62,266 bases of DNA from Roseinatronobacter ekhonensis. GTDB taxonomy: Bacteria; Pseudomonadota; Alphaproteobacteria; Rhodobacterales; Rhodobacteraceae. Both the position numbers and the translations under genes were made by a program. How positions within the stretch are numbered: the first letter of the stretch is position 1; the number at the start of each line of letters is the position of its first letter. Positions 18,510 through 27,940 of the stretch are shown piece by piece. The notes under the pieces are model-generated. The model saw only the letters and a list, made by a program, of their open reading frames with translations. It was not told where the DNA came from and made no database searches. The stretch covers positions 1 through 62,266 of the forward strand of contig NZ_UIHC01000017.1 of assembly GCF_900499075.1 (NCBI RefSeq), given 5' to 3'.

Positions 18510-18814
18510 AACCGCCCGCAGCCCCTCCGTTTCTGGCGCGGGACAGCTACCGCCTGCGCCGCCTGATGGATGCGGCCCGGTTCCTGCCCGCCTTCGGCTT
18601 TGTGCTGATGCTCTTGCCGCTTATGCGTGAAGACCCGCAAACGGGGACAGCCTCTGCGGCGAGCGAGGGGGCATATCTATTCGCGGTCTGGTTGATGCTG
18701 ATCCTCTCTACTGCGCCGATGTCGCGCGGATTGCGCAAAACATTCGAGCCGCCGAAAACCGTGCCGCCCAAATCTGCGCCGTCTGGCTCCGAACCGCCCG
18801 GCGCCAAGGATTAG
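18506..18814 (+). CDS. Small membrane protein with two predicted helices
   Basis: A 102-residue protein from a GTG start inside the stop of the preceding gene (GTGA overlap). It has hydrophobic stretches at about residues 26-40 (FLPAFGFVLMLLPLM) and 57-71 (AYLFAVWLMLILSTA), then a proline-rich cytoplasmic tail. It ends 5 bases before the kinase. I do not recognise it. Its tight position between regulator and kinase suggests an accessory subunit of the signalling system. Confidence 0.75.
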   Translation: MKPPAAPPFLARDSYRLRRLMDAARFLPAFGFVLMLLPLMREDPQTGTASAASEGAYLFAVWLMLILSTAPMSRGLRKTFEPPKTVPPKSAPSGSEPPGAKD

Positions 18815-18819
18815 CGCGC

Positions 18820-21528
18820 ATGTCCTTCAACCTGCTTGTGCTGACCTGTCTTGGCTATGTGGCGCTGTTGTTTGCCGTGGCCTCCCTGGCAGAGCGCAGC
18901 GCAGAGGAAGGGCGCGCGGGCTGGCTGCGCTCACCGCTGGTCTACACGCTGTCGCTCTCGGTCTATTGCACGGCATGGACCTTCTATGGCGCGGTCGGCT
19001 ATGCCGCGCGCTCGGGTCTGGAATTCATGACCATCTACCTTGGCCCGACGCTGGTTTTCGTGGGCTGGTGGGTGATCCTGCGCAAACTGGTGCGGATCGG
19101 CCGCGAGAACCGCGTCACCTCGATCGCGGATTTCATCTCGTCGCGCTATGGCAAATCGAACCTGCTGGGGGTGATCGTCACCCTGCTGTGCATCTCTGCG
19201 GGGACGCCCTACATAGCGCTGCAACTGCAATCCATCGCGCAATCCTTCACGGTGTTCGTGACCGACATGGACAGCGCCCCGGTTGCGGGCGACCGCACCC
19301 TGATCGCGCTTTGGGTAGCCATTGGACTTGCGTTTTTCACTATCGTCTTTGGCACCCGCAATCTGGACGCAAATGAGCAGCACCACGGCGTGGTGACAGC
19401 CATCGCGCTGGAAGCGGTGGTCAAACTTGTCGCGTTGCTGGCGGTGGGCATCTTTGTTGTCTGGGGCGTGGCTGGCGGCCCGGCGGATGTGATGGCACGG
19501 ATTGACGCACAGGCGCTGCCCGAATGGCAAATTCAGCCGGGGCGCTGGACCGGGCTTATCCTGCTTTCGGCCATTGCGATCATTTGTCTGCCGCGCATGT
19601 TTCAGGTGCTTGTGGTCGAAAACGTGAATGACAAGCATCTGGCCACGGCAAGCTGGGCCTTTCCAACCTACCTGTTCGCGATCAGCCTGTTCGTGCTGCC
19701 CATCGCCACATTGGGCATGGAACTCATGCCAACTGGTAGCAACCCGGACATGTTCGTCATGACCCTGCCGCTGCATCTGGGGCGCGATGATCTGGCACTT
19801 CTGGCCTTTTTGGGCGGGTTTTCCGCGGCCACATCCATGGTGATCGTGGCCTCTCTGGCGCTGGCCACGATGGTGTCGAACCATATCGTCGTGCCCTTGT
19901 GGCTGCGCCTGCGCGCGGCGCAAGGACAAGACACGGGCGATATGCGGCTTCTGGTGCTGAATGTGCGGCGGCTGTCCATCAGCATCGTACTGGGGTTGGG
20001 CTACCTCTATTACATCATGTCGGGCGGGTCAGAGGCGCTGGCGGCAATCGGCCTCATCGCCTTTGTCGGGGTTGCGCAAATCCTTCCTGCGCTGCTGGGC
20101 GCGTTGTTCTGGCGCGGCGCCAGCCGGACAGGGGCGGCGCTGGGCCTGTCGGCAGGCGCCGCGCTATGGGCCTATACGCTGCTATTGCCCAGTTTTGGCG
20201 CAGGTGTGATCCTGCCGGCCTCTGTCATGACCGATGGGCTGTTGGGCCTGCCATGGTTGCGCCCCTACAGCCTGTTCGGGTTGACCACGCTGGACCCGTT
20301 GCTGCATGCGCTGTTCTGGTCGCTTCTGGTCAATGTGCTGACGTTTTGCATCGGGTCCTTCCTCAGCTTTCCCAGTCCGATTGAGCGGGTGCAAGGCGCA
20401 CTGTTTGTGAACATCTACGAGCGCCCCGGCCCGGCGCGCAGTTGGTCGCGGCCCATGGCGCAAGCCGAAGATCTGCTGCCCATGGCGCAGCGCATTATCG
20501 GGGCGAAACCTGCGCAAGGGTTTTTTCAGGAGCAAGCTGGCAGGCAAGGCAAGGCGGGGTTCCTGCCCGACATAACACCCGAATTCCTAGAGGCGCTGGA
20601 GCTTAAACTCGCCGGGTCCGTGGGCGCGGCAACCGCGCATGCCATGATTGCACAATCTGCGGGCACGGCGGTCGTGTCGGTCGAAGACCTGATGGCGGTT
20701 GCGTCGGAAACCGCGCAGATCATGGAATATTCCAGCCAACTCGAGGCACAATCCGAAGAACTGTCGCGCACCGCCCGCAAGCTGCGCGAGGCCAATGACA
20801 AGCTGCGCAAATTGTCGGTACAGAAAGACGCCTTCCTGTCGCAGATCAGCCATGAATTGCGCACGCCCATGACCTCGATCCGCGCGTTTTCCGAGATTAT
20901 GATGGATGCGGACAGCCTGTCGCCCGAAGAGCAAGCGCATTTTGCCCAAGTCATCCATGACGAATCCATCCGGCTGACCCGGCTGCTGGATGATCTGTTG
21001 GATCTGTCTGTTCTGGAACACGGGCAAGTGCAGCTGGATATCGGCCCCGCCAATTTGCGCAAATTGATTGATCAGGCGGTGACATCGTCCAAATCGGTGC
21101 AGGCGGATCGACACTTCCGCATCCTGCGGTCCAGTGACGAGGAAGAGGTGATGCTCACCACAGATGCCGGGCGGCTGACGCAGGTATTCATCAATATCCT
21201 GTCGAATGCGCGTAAATATTGCACCAGCGATGCCCCGGAGATGTATATTCAGGTGCGACAGGCGCAGGACATGGTGGAAATTGATTTCACCGATAACGGC
21301 GCCGGTATTCCGACCGAAAGCCAGTCGCTTATCTTCGAGAAATTCGCCCGCCTGACGGATTCGATGCATGCAGGCGGCGCGGGGCTTGGCCTGGCGATCT
21401 GCCGCGAGATCATGCAAAATCTGGGCGGCGACATTATCTATGTGCCGGGGCAGGGGGGCGCTTCGTTTCGCGTCAGCTTCCCGCGTGTGCTGGCCGCCCG
21501 CGCCCCGCGTCGCGAGGCGGCAGAATAG
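18820..21528 (+). CDS. Sodium:solute symporter-type sensor histidine kinase (CbrA/CrbS-like)
   Basis: A 902-residue fusion. Residues 1-530 form an SLC5-type transporter domain with about 13 membrane helices. After a coiled-coil linker (about 630-665, LEAQSEELSRTARKLREAND) comes a HisKA domain with His678 (QISHELRTPMTS) and an HATPase domain with N box (NILSNARKYC), G1 (DNGAGIP), F box and G2 (GAGLGLAICRE). There is no C-terminal receiver, unlike some CbrA relatives. Related kinases regulate acetate, histidine or carbon use. Whether this one transports anything cannot be told from sequence. Confidence 0.92.
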   Translation: MSFNLLVLTCLGYVALLFAVASLAERSAEEGRAGWLRSPLVYTLSLSVYCTAWTFYGAVGYAARSGLEFMTIYLGPTLVFVGWWVILRKLVRIGRENRVTSIADFISSRYGKSNLLGVIVTLLCISAGTPYIALQLQSIAQSFTVFVTDMDSAPVAGDRTLIALWVAIGLAFFTIVFGTRNLDANEQHHGVVTAIALEAVVKLVALLAVGIFVVWGVAGGPADVMARIDAQALPEWQIQPGRWTGLILLSAIAIICLPRMFQVLVVENVNDKHLATASWAFPTYLFAISLFVLPIATLGMELMPTGSNPDMFVMTLPLHLGRDDLALLAFLGGFSAATSMVIVASLALATMVSNHIVVPLWLRLRAAQGQDTGDMRLLVLNVRRLSISIVLGLGYLYYIMSGGSEALAAIGLIAFVGVAQILPALLGALFWRGASRTGAALGLSAGAALWAYTLLLPSFGAGVILPASVMTDGLLGLPWLRPYSLFGLTTLDPLLHALFWSLLVNVLTFCIGSFLSFPSPIERVQGALFVNIYERPGPARSWSRPMAQAEDLLPMAQRIIGAKPAQGFFQEQAGRQGKAGFLPDITPEFLEALELKLAGSVGAATAHAMIAQSAGTAVVSVEDLMAVASETAQIMEYSSQLEAQSEELSRTARKLREANDKLRKLSVQKDAFLSQISHELRTPMTSIRAFSEIMMDADSLSPEEQAHFAQVIHDESIRLTRLLDDLLDLSVLEHGQVQLDIGPANLRKLIDQAVTSSKSVQADRHFRILRSSDEEEVMLTTDAGRLTQVFINILSNARKYCTSDAPEMYIQVRQAQDMVEIDFTDNGAGIPTESQSLIFEKFARLTDSMHAGGAGLGLAICREIMQNLGGDIIYVPGQGGASFRVSFPRVLAARAPRREAAE

Positions 21529-21541
21529 GCAGCCGCAACCT

Positions 21542-24100
21542 TTACCCCAGCATCCGCCCGACCATCTCGCCCATATCGCGGCTAAGCGCGGGATGTTCCA
21601 GAACCCGGGTCAATTCGGCACGCATCAGCCCCTGGCGTGTCTCGTCATAGCGCGCCCATGTCTCGAACACGGTCGAGATGCGGGCGGCGGCCTGCGGGTT
21701 AGCCCCGTCCAGCCGAATTAGCCAGTCTGCCACCAGCGCGTATCCTGCGCCGTCCTTGCGGTGGAACCCCGCCGGATGCGCGCCCAGAACCCCGATGACC
21801 GAACGAAAGCGGTTGGGGTTGGTCCAGTCGAATGCCGGGTGGCGGGTCAGCTCTGCGGCGATCTCTGGCGCGTGCGCGGGATTGGCGAACATCACTTGGG
21901 CGGCGAACCACTTGTCCATCACCAGCCGGTCATCCTGCCATTGCCGGTGGAATTGTGCGCCTTCTTCGGCACCGTCGCCGGATGCCAGAAGCGCGGTCCA
22001 TGCGCCGAATTGCTCGGTCATATTGTCGGCCTGTGCAAAGATCGTGCGGGCTTTGGCGCCGCCATCGGCATGGGCCAGCAAAGCTGCCGCCGCCAGACGC
22101 AGCGCGCGGCGACCGGCATCGCGCGCATCGGGGCTATAGGGGCCGGGCGTGGCCATGGCGTCGATCACTGCCGACAGATCGCCCGCCATCGCGTCGGCCA
22201 AGATATGAAGCGCGCGTTTGCGCGCGGCATGGATGGCATCTGGATCGGGCGTATGGCCCGCCGCGTGCAGGCTTTGTGCCAGTTCATCCTCGCCCGGCAA
22301 GCGCAACACCAATGCGCGGAACGCGGGGTCAAGCGTGTCATCCGTCAGCGCAAGGCGCATGGCCTCTAGGTATTCCGGGCCGGGGCGCGCGCCCTCCAGC
22401 ACCATCGCGTGCAGGATGTCGCTGGCAAGGTTGCGCCCCGCTTCGAACCGCGCGAACGCGTCAGTGTCATGGCCCAGAAGCGTGGCACGCTCATGGCTTG
22501 ATTGCGCATGCTCCAGCACCACTGGCGCCGAAAATCCGCGCAGCGCCGACACCACGGGACGCGCAGGCAGATCGGCAAAGGTGAACACCTGTTCGGGGCT
22601 GTCGAGTTCCAGCACCTGGGTCGGCAACAACTCCGCCCCATCCGGCCCGACCAACCCGATTGCCACGGGAACGAGCAGCGGCTCTTTCAGCGGTTGGCCC
22701 GGCGTGGGTGAGGTGTGCTGGCGCAGCGTCAGCGTCAATGTTTGGTCTGCCCAGTCCTCGACCAGCGTGACCTGTGGCGTGCCGGCCTGTTCATACCACC
22801 GCTTGAACTGCGACAGGTCGCGCCCGGCCGCTTCGGCAAAGACCGCGATCCAATCCTCGATTGTGCAGGCCTGCCCGTCATGGCGCGCGAAATACAGGTC
22901 CAATGCCGCAGCGTAGCGGTCCTCACCCACCAGAAGGCGCAGCATTCGGATCAGCTCCGCACCTTTTTCATACACGGTGGCAGTGTAGAAATTGTTAATC
23001 TCGACATAGCTTTCGGGGCGAACAGGGTGGGCGAGCGGCCCGGCATCCTCGCGGAACTGGCGGGCGCGCAGGGTCAGAACATCCTCGATCCGTTTCACCG
23101 CATGGCTGCGCATGTCGCCCATGAATTGCTGATCGCGAAACACGGTCAGCCCTTCTTTCAGCGAGAGTTGGAACCAGTCGCGGCAGGTAATCCGGTTGCC
23201 GGTCCAGTTGTGGAAATACTCATGCGCGATAATTCGTTCGATGGCCGCGAAATCACTATCGGTTGCTGTCGCACTCGAGGCCAGAACGTAGCGAGAGTTG
23301 AAAATGTTCAAGCCTTTATTCTCCATCGCGCCCATATTGAAATCATCCACGGCCACGATGTTGAAAATGTCCAAGTCATAGGCGCGACTGTAAACCTGCT
23401 CGTCCCACAGCATCGACCGTTTCAACGCGTCCATTGCATAGGCGGTCTTGCCCTCATCGCCCTTGCGCACCCAGATATTGAGCGCGACCTCGCGCCCGTC
23501 CATCGTGGTAAAGCGGTCCTTTGTGGCGACCAGATCGCCCGCGACCAGTGCGAACAGGTAGCTGGGTTTGGGGTGCGGATCGTTCCATTCGGCCCACCCT
23601 TTGCCCGCGCCCGCCGGATTGCCGTTGGACAGCAATACAGGCAGGTCGCTTTCAATGCGCACCCGGAACGGGGCCATGACATCGGGGCGGTCGGGGTAGA
23701 AGGTAATCTTGCGAAAGCCTTCGGCCTCGCATTGAGTGCAATACATGCCGTTCGACATATAAAGCCCGTCCAGCGCGGTGTTGCTTTCGGGCGCGATCTC
23801 GACCTCGGCCTGCCATGTGAAGGGGCCATCCGGCAGGTCGGCGGCATCCAGCGTCAGTCCGGTCGCATCCGGCGTCACGTCCTGGGCGACACCGTCTATG
23901 CTGACCGAGATCAGCCGCAAGTCCTCGCCATCCAGCCGCAAGGGCTGGCCGGGCATTGCCGCCGGGTTGGGCGCAAAGCGGATCCGGCTTATGACGCGCG
24001 TGGTGCGTGGCGCAAGCCTGAAGGTCAGATCGACCTGTTCGACCAGAAAGGCGGGCGGCTGATAATCGGCAAGGTAGATCGGCTGGGCGGTGTCGCGCAT
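21542..24100 (-). CDS. pepN: Aminopeptidase N (M1 zinc metallopeptidase)
   Basis: Cytoplasmic peptidase that removes N-terminal residues from peptides. The GAMEN motif (FNMGAMENKGLN) and the zinc site H293-E-Y-F-H297 with the downstream glutamate in LKEGLTVFRDQQF are intact. Two adjacent ATGs lie just after GGAGG; the second (24100, spacing 5) is preferred over the first (24103, spacing 2). The product is 852 residues, the E. coli-type length. It follows the CAP-domain gene by 54 bases and converges on the kinase gene. Confidence 0.95.
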   Translation of the reverse strand: MRDTAQPIYLADYQPPAFLVEQVDLTFRLAPRTTRVISRIRFAPNPAAMPGQPLRLDGEDLRLISVSIDGVAQDVTPDATGLTLDAADLPDGPFTWQAEVEIAPESNTALDGLYMSNGMYCTQCEAEGFRKITFYPDRPDVMAPFRVRIESDLPVLLSNGNPAGAGKGWAEWNDPHPKPSYLFALVAGDLVATKDRFTTMDGREVALNIWVRKGDEGKTAYAMDALKRSMLWDEQVYSRAYDLDIFNIVAVDDFNMGAMENKGLNIFNSRYVLASSATATDSDFAAIERIIAHEYFHNWTGNRITCRDWFQLSLKEGLTVFRDQQFMGDMRSHAVKRIEDVLTLRARQFREDAGPLAHPVRPESYVEINNFYTATVYEKGAELIRMLRLLVGEDRYAAALDLYFARHDGQACTIEDWIAVFAEAAGRDLSQFKRWYEQAGTPQVTLVEDWADQTLTLTLRQHTSPTPGQPLKEPLLVPVAIGLVGPDGAELLPTQVLELDSPEQVFTFADLPARPVVSALRGFSAPVVLEHAQSSHERATLLGHDTDAFARFEAGRNLASDILHAMVLEGARPGPEYLEAMRLALTDDTLDPAFRALVLRLPGEDELAQSLHAAGHTPDPDAIHAARKRALHILADAMAGDLSAVIDAMATPGPYSPDARDAGRRALRLAAAALLAHADGGAKARTIFAQADNMTEQFGAWTALLASGDGAEEGAQFHRQWQDDRLVMDKWFAAQVMFANPAHAPEIAAELTRHPAFDWTNPNRFRSVIGVLGAHPAGFHRKDGAGYALVADWLIRLDGANPQAAARISTVFETWARYDETRQGLMRAELTRVLEHPALSRDMGEMVGRMLG

Positions 24101-24154
24101 CATATCCTCCGGGAGTTTCGCCCTAGGGGTAGTGCAGTTGCAGCATAGGTGCAA

Positions 24155-24598
24155 TCAGCACTGCCCGCCGAAGACCTGCACCCAATGCGGCCCCTGCGCG
24201 CGGCCCAGCCCCACATGCGTCAGCCCCGCATCGAGAAGGTTCGCGCGGTGGCCGGGGGAGCGCAGCCATATCGCCATGACGGTCGGAATATCCTGCTGAC
24301 CGCGCGCAATATTCTCGGCCAGTTGGCAAAAGCCCATCAGGCCCGCGCGGGTCGCGCGGTCGAACAGGCCGCTGCCATCGGGGGCGGTATGGTCGAAATA
24401 ACCGCGAGTGGCCATGTCGCACGCATGGTCCCGTGCCATCCGCGACAGCCCCGCATCCAGGGCCACAGGCGCAAGCCCGGCATCGGCGCGTGCCGCGTTG
24501 ATGCTTGCCAGATGCACCTCAGCCTCTGGCATGGTGACGGGCGTGCAGGCCTGAACGGGGCCACACAGCACAGCAAAAACAAGAGCAACAATCCGCAT
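24155..24598 (-). CDS. Secreted CAP-domain (SCP/PR1-like) protein
   Basis: 147 residues with an N-terminal signal peptide (about 1-17, MRIVALVFAVLCGPVQA) and the CAP fold: LASINAARADAGLAPV, a histidine in DHACDMATRGYFDHT, ENIARGQ and SPGHRANLLDAGLTHVGLG. Cysteine pairs fit a periplasmic or secreted protein. The bacterial family's roles are poorly known. It lies upstream of pepN on the same strand, possibly co-transcribed, and diverges from the photolyase gene. Confidence 0.88.
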   Translation of the reverse strand: MRIVALVFAVLCGPVQACTPVTMPEAEVHLASINAARADAGLAPVALDAGLSRMARDHACDMATRGYFDHTAPDGSGLFDRATRAGLMGFCQLAENIARGQQDIPTVMAIWLRSPGHRANLLDAGLTHVGLGRAQGPHWVQVFGGQC

Positions 24599-24651
24599 CC
24601 CCCTTTATAGCAGCCAGCGCCGGAACGCGCAGTCACATTCTAGCGTGCGTG

Positions 24652-24670
24652 AGTGAACATATAGTGAACA
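24652..24670. promoter_or_regulatory. Tandem AGTGAACA direct repeat upstream of the photolyase gene
   Basis: AGTGAACA occurs at 24652-24659 and again at 24663-24670, an 11-base period or about one helical turn. It lies 42 bases before the preferred photolyase ATG and 54 bases before the divergent CAP gene. Such spacing suits two regulator subunits on one DNA face. It is covered by the longer alternative photolyase starts, which argues mildly for the later start. Confidence 0.4.
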
Positions 24671-24711
24671 AATTGCTTGACGCCCCGAACAGGAGCGATA
24701 CATCCGGCGAA

Positions 24712-26241
24712 ATGAGCGCGCCTGTCCTTCTTTGGTACAAACGTGACCTGCGGGTCACCGATCACCCTGCGCTGGCTATAGCGGGGCCGCATGTTCTGCC
24801 GGTTTATATTATAGAGCCTGATTATTGGGCCTTGTCGGATACATCGGCGCGGCAGTGGGCCTTTACCGCCGAAGCGCTGCACAGCCTGCGGGCGGAACTG
24901 GCGGAGTTGGGGCAACCGTTAATCATTCGCAAGGGCGAGGCGATTGCGGAGCTGTCGCGTCTGTGCCGCCGTTTCAAGATAAAACGCATGGTCAGCCATG
25001 AGGAAACCGGCAACGCTTGGACTTATGCGCGCGACCGCCGTGTGGGCGCATGGGCGCGCGCGCAGGGGATAGACTGGCAGGAAGTGCCGCAATGCGCCGT
25101 CGTGCGACGGCTGGCCAGCCGGGACGGGTGGCAGGGCGCGCGCAATCGCTTTATCCGGCAAGGCAGGGCCGAAACGCCGGAGGCTTTGGAACCTGTCTGC
25201 ACCACCGATCTGCCCGACCGCCTGCCAGATGCGCGCGGCTTGGGGATGGCTTCAGACCCCTGTGCGCACCGCCAAAACGGCAGCCACCGCGCCGCGCGCG
25301 CCACGCTCGACAGTTTTCTTGCGACGCGGGCCGAGGGCTACCGCGCAAAGATGTCGTCGCCCTTGACCGGCGAGCGGGCCTGCTCTCGTCTGTCGCCCTA
25401 TCTGGCGCTGGGCGTGCTGTCGGTGCGCGAGGTCGAACTGGCACGACAGGCGGCACCCGTGGACCGGGCCGGTTGGAAAGCGTCGATGACAAGTTTTGCC
25501 AAGCGGTTGGCGTGGCGCGATCACTTCATCCAGAAGCTGGAAGATGAACCCGCGCTGGAGCAACGCTGTCTGCACCCGGCCCATGAGGGGCTGCGCGACA
25601 CCGACTCGGCGCGGTTGACCGCTTGGGCCAGCGGCCAGACCGGCGTGCCTTTTGTCGATGCGTGCATGCGCTATCTGACCGCCACGGGCTGGTTGAATTT
25701 CCGCATGCGGGCGATGCTGATGAGTTTTGCCAGCTATCACCTATGGCTTGATTGGCGCGATACCGGCGCGGTGCTGGCGCGGCGCTTTACCGATTACGAG
25801 CCGGGTATTCACTGGAGCCAGTGCCAGATGCAATCGGGCACGACGGGCATAAACACGTTGCGCATCTACAACCCCGTGAAGCAGGGGCATGATCAAGACC
25901 CGGAAGGGCGGTTCATCCGCGCTTGGGTGCCCGAACTGGCGCAGATTGCGCCGGCGCATCTGCATGAGCCTTGGACCGCGCCCAATGCCGGCGCGGTCTT
26001 GGGCACGCGCTACCCAGAGCCGTTGGTCGATCTGGCCCAAGCCGCGCGGCGGGCGCGCGATGTGATGTGGGGGCTGCGTAAGGATGCCGGGTTTGGTGAC
26101 GCCGCCCGCGAGATCGCGGTCAAGCATGCGTCGCGGGCGCGCGGGACCGACCGTAGCAGCGCTGGCGCAAAGCGTGCGGCAACACGCAAACGCCCCAGCA
26201 AAAAAGGGTCGGACCCTGCGCAGCTTAGTTTTGATCTTTAG
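24712..26241 (+). CDS. Cryptochrome/deoxyribodipyrimidine photolyase family protein
   Basis: Flavoprotein of the photolyase/cryptochrome superfamily: an N-terminal Rossmann-type antenna domain (MSAPVLLWYKRDLRVTDHPA) and a C-terminal FAD domain with SRLSPYLALGVLS, WRDHFIQKL, GWLNFRMRAML and DYEPGIHWSQCQMQSG. It lacks the HATG-type features of a DASH protein as far as I can see, and it ends in a lysine-rich tail. ATG 24712 is preferred; in-frame GTGs at 24649 and 24664 are alternatives. Whether it repairs DNA or senses light is not decided by sequence. A DUF2256 gene, a frequent partner of this group, lies nearby. Confidence 0.88.
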   Translation: MSAPVLLWYKRDLRVTDHPALAIAGPHVLPVYIIEPDYWALSDTSARQWAFTAEALHSLRAELAELGQPLIIRKGEAIAELSRLCRRFKIKRMVSHEETGNAWTYARDRRVGAWARAQGIDWQEVPQCAVVRRLASRDGWQGARNRFIRQGRAETPEALEPVCTTDLPDRLPDARGLGMASDPCAHRQNGSHRAARATLDSFLATRAEGYRAKMSSPLTGERACSRLSPYLALGVLSVREVELARQAAPVDRAGWKASMTSFAKRLAWRDHFIQKLEDEPALEQRCLHPAHEGLRDTDSARLTAWASGQTGVPFVDACMRYLTATGWLNFRMRAMLMSFASYHLWLDWRDTGAVLARRFTDYEPGIHWSQCQMQSGTTGINTLRIYNPVKQGHDQDPEGRFIRAWVPELAQIAPAHLHEPWTAPNAGAVLGTRYPEPLVDLAQAARRARDVMWGLRKDAGFGDAAREIAVKHASRARGTDRSSAGAKRAATRKRPSKKGSDPAQLSFDL

Positions 26242-26675
26242 GGCCGCAGATAGGCATAGCCCTCATATTGCAGTTCCATCAGCCGCACGGCGCCGGATGG
26301 CACGGTCGTGGCCTCTGGCAGCAGTGGAACATCGGATTGCATGCGTTGCTGCATGGCTTGGACCGTGTTCAGACAGGCCGAAAAGCTGAGGTTTTCATGC
26401 AGCAGCCCCATTTCGGAAATCCGCGCACTGACCGGCGACGTGTCGGCGCGCAGCATGTGCAGACCGGGACCATAGGTGACGATCTCGACCGTGATCTCTT
26501 CGCCAAGCCCTTCATAGTGCTTGATAATATTGGCCGCATTGTTCAGCGCCATGTTCATGGTGCTGACGTTTTCTTCGTCCACATGGATGGCGACTTTTGC
26601 GCCCTCTGCCAGTGCTGCCAGAGGGGCAAGCGCGATAAGGCCCGCCACAAGGCCGGATTTTATGATGTTTCGCAT
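26238..26675 (-). CDS. Secreted DsrE-family protein
   Basis: 145 residues with a clear signal peptide (MRNIIKSGLVAGLIALAPLAALA) and a DsrE/DsrF-like alpha/beta domain: KVAIHVDEEN, ITVEIVTYGPGLHML and a single conserved-looking cysteine in FSACLNTVQAM. Related proteins are sulfur-transfer or redox proteins, but the function here is unknown. A GGGAGGAAAACC ribosome site supports the ATG at 26675. Its stop overlaps the photolyase stop by 4 bases, convergently. Confidence 0.85.
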   Translation of the reverse strand: MRNIIKSGLVAGLIALAPLAALAEGAKVAIHVDEENVSTMNMALNNAANIIKHYEGLGEEITVEIVTYGPGLHMLRADTSPVSARISEMGLLHENLSFSACLNTVQAMQQRMQSDVPLLPEATTVPSGAVRLMELQYEGYAYLRP

Positions 26676-26836
26676 GGTTTTCCTCCCAGAAAGCGAGCCA
26701 CTTTCTTGCGCCTCGCAGCACAAGCATGCGCGGCAAGCTGCCACAGCGCAAGAAGAACATTCGAATATTCGTATGGGTTGCGCTTTGACCGGGGTTCGTA
26801 TGAGGCTAGTTTTTGTTTGCACCCAAGGAGTGCAGG

Positions 26837-27016
26837 ATGGCGCGGCATTTGAAAAAGGGCGATTTGCCCAGCAAGACCTGTGCGACCTGCGGACGCCCTT
26901 TTGCGTGGCGCAAGAAATGGGCAAAGGTCTGGGACGAGGTGCGATATTGCTCGGACAAGTGCCGCGCGGCCCGCAAGGGTCAGGGTTCAGGCCCCGCGTG
27001 CCTTGCGGTAAAGTGA
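26837..27016 (+). CDS. DUF2256 zinc-finger-like small protein
   Basis: 59 residues, [20 protein letters not shown] and onward, with CxxC and YCSDKC pairs that would bind one zinc, and the conserved [15 protein letters not shown] block of DUF2256. In other bacteria this domain is found next to, or fused with, cryptochrome/photolyase genes. An AAGGAG ribosome site precedes the ATG. A palindrome CGAATATTCG (26762-26771) and a TTTGACC box (26785-26791) lie upstream. Its last 30 bases overlap the convergent araC-type gene. Confidence 0.9.
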   Translation: MARHLKKGDLPSKTCATCGRPFAWRKKWAKVWDEVRYCSDKCRAARKGQGSGPACLAVK

Positions 27017-27805
27017 TGGCGCTGTCCCGGTATGGGCCGAAAACGCGCGCGAAAAATAGCCGGGTGTCGAGAACCCAAGATTGCGCGCGATGTCCTGCAC
27101 GGGCACATCGGTTTCGCTGAGCAGGCGCCGCGCCTCGTACAGGCGGCGTTCCTGCACCAGTTGCAGTGCGGTGCGCCCGCAACTCGCCCGGCAGGCCCGT
27201 GTCAGATGGGTAGGTGTCACCCCAAGCGCCTGTGCATAGTCGCCGACATTCAACGCAGAGCCGAAACTGCGTTCCAGCAGGGTCGAATAGCGTGCCGTCA
27301 GCCGTTCGTTCGCATTGGTCGAGGACAGGCCGCGGGGGCTGTCATCGCCCGCACTGCTGCGCTGACGCTCCAGCCAGATCGCCAACAGCCCGATCTGATG
27401 ACGTGCGGCGCGTTCTGCGAAGTCTTTTGCACCCTCCAGTTCGCGCTGGATCGCATCCATGATCTGCGCAACCTCTGCATGTTGCGACCCGTCGCGAAGG
27501 CGCAGGTGCAGCGGCGTTTCGGGCAGATCAAGGCCGGTCGGATCACCCATATGCAGTGCAACACCCTGCGTGCGGGTCATGGCCTGAAAGCCATACATTG
27601 TTCCGGGGGGGATGTAGATCGCGTTATGCGGGTGAACCCCGCGAGTGCTACCGCCGAGCGTGATGCGGCCTTGGCCTGCTGTGAACCAGAAAAACACCGG
27701 CTCGCGCAGAGCGCGCAGTGTTTCAAGCTGCCATTTCGGGGCGGCGGCCAGTTTCGAGATTGGAACAATGCGCAGGCGTTTTGGTTGGTCTGGTATGCGA
27801 GTCAT
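26987..27805 (-). CDS. AraC-family transcriptional regulator
   Basis: 272 residues: an N-terminal cupin-like sensor domain (about 30-110, with the [18 protein letters not shown] segment) and two C-terminal AraC helix-turn-helix motifs ([20 protein letters not shown], then [20 protein letters not shown]). The ligand is unknown. It converges on the DUF2256 gene, overlapping it by 30 bases. Upstream (27806-27940) is a 135-base gap with a small hairpin. Confidence 0.92.
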   Translation of the reverse strand: MTRIPDQPKRLRIVPISKLAAAPKWQLETLRALREPVFFWFTAGQGRITLGGSTRGVHPHNAIYIPPGTMYGFQAMTRTQGVALHMGDPTGLDLPETPLHLRLRDGSQHAEVAQIMDAIQRELEGAKDFAERAARHQIGLLAIWLERQRSSAGDDSPRGLSSTNANERLTARYSTLLERSFGSALNVGDYAQALGVTPTHLTRACRASCGRTALQLVQERRLYEARRLLSETDVPVQDIARNLGFSTPGYFSRAFSAHTGTAPSLYRKARGA

Positions 27806-27870
27806 CTGGCCTCTGTCCCCCCGGATCTGGGCAAGATTAGGACAGTGGCAGGGCAGGGGAAGACCATATC

Positions 27871-27886
27871 CTCACGCAACCGTGAG
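27871..27886. promoter_or_regulatory. Small inverted repeat CTCACG-CAAC-CGTGAG upstream of the AraC gene
   Basis: A perfect 6-bp inverted repeat with a four-base spacer, between the AraC gene start (27805) and the miaA stop (27941). It might be an operator or part of the end of the miaA transcript; there is no T tract. Confidence 0.3.
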
Positions 27887-27940
27887 TCGTGGGCGCCTTT
27901 ATGGCGATGCGTTGCAATTCGGTGACTCTGGCAGTCGCCG

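Noticed and set aside
22715-24148. A 477-codon frame antisense to pepN
   Set aside because: Shadow of the pepN codon bias; no domain or signal, and pepN is intact with all catalytic motifs.
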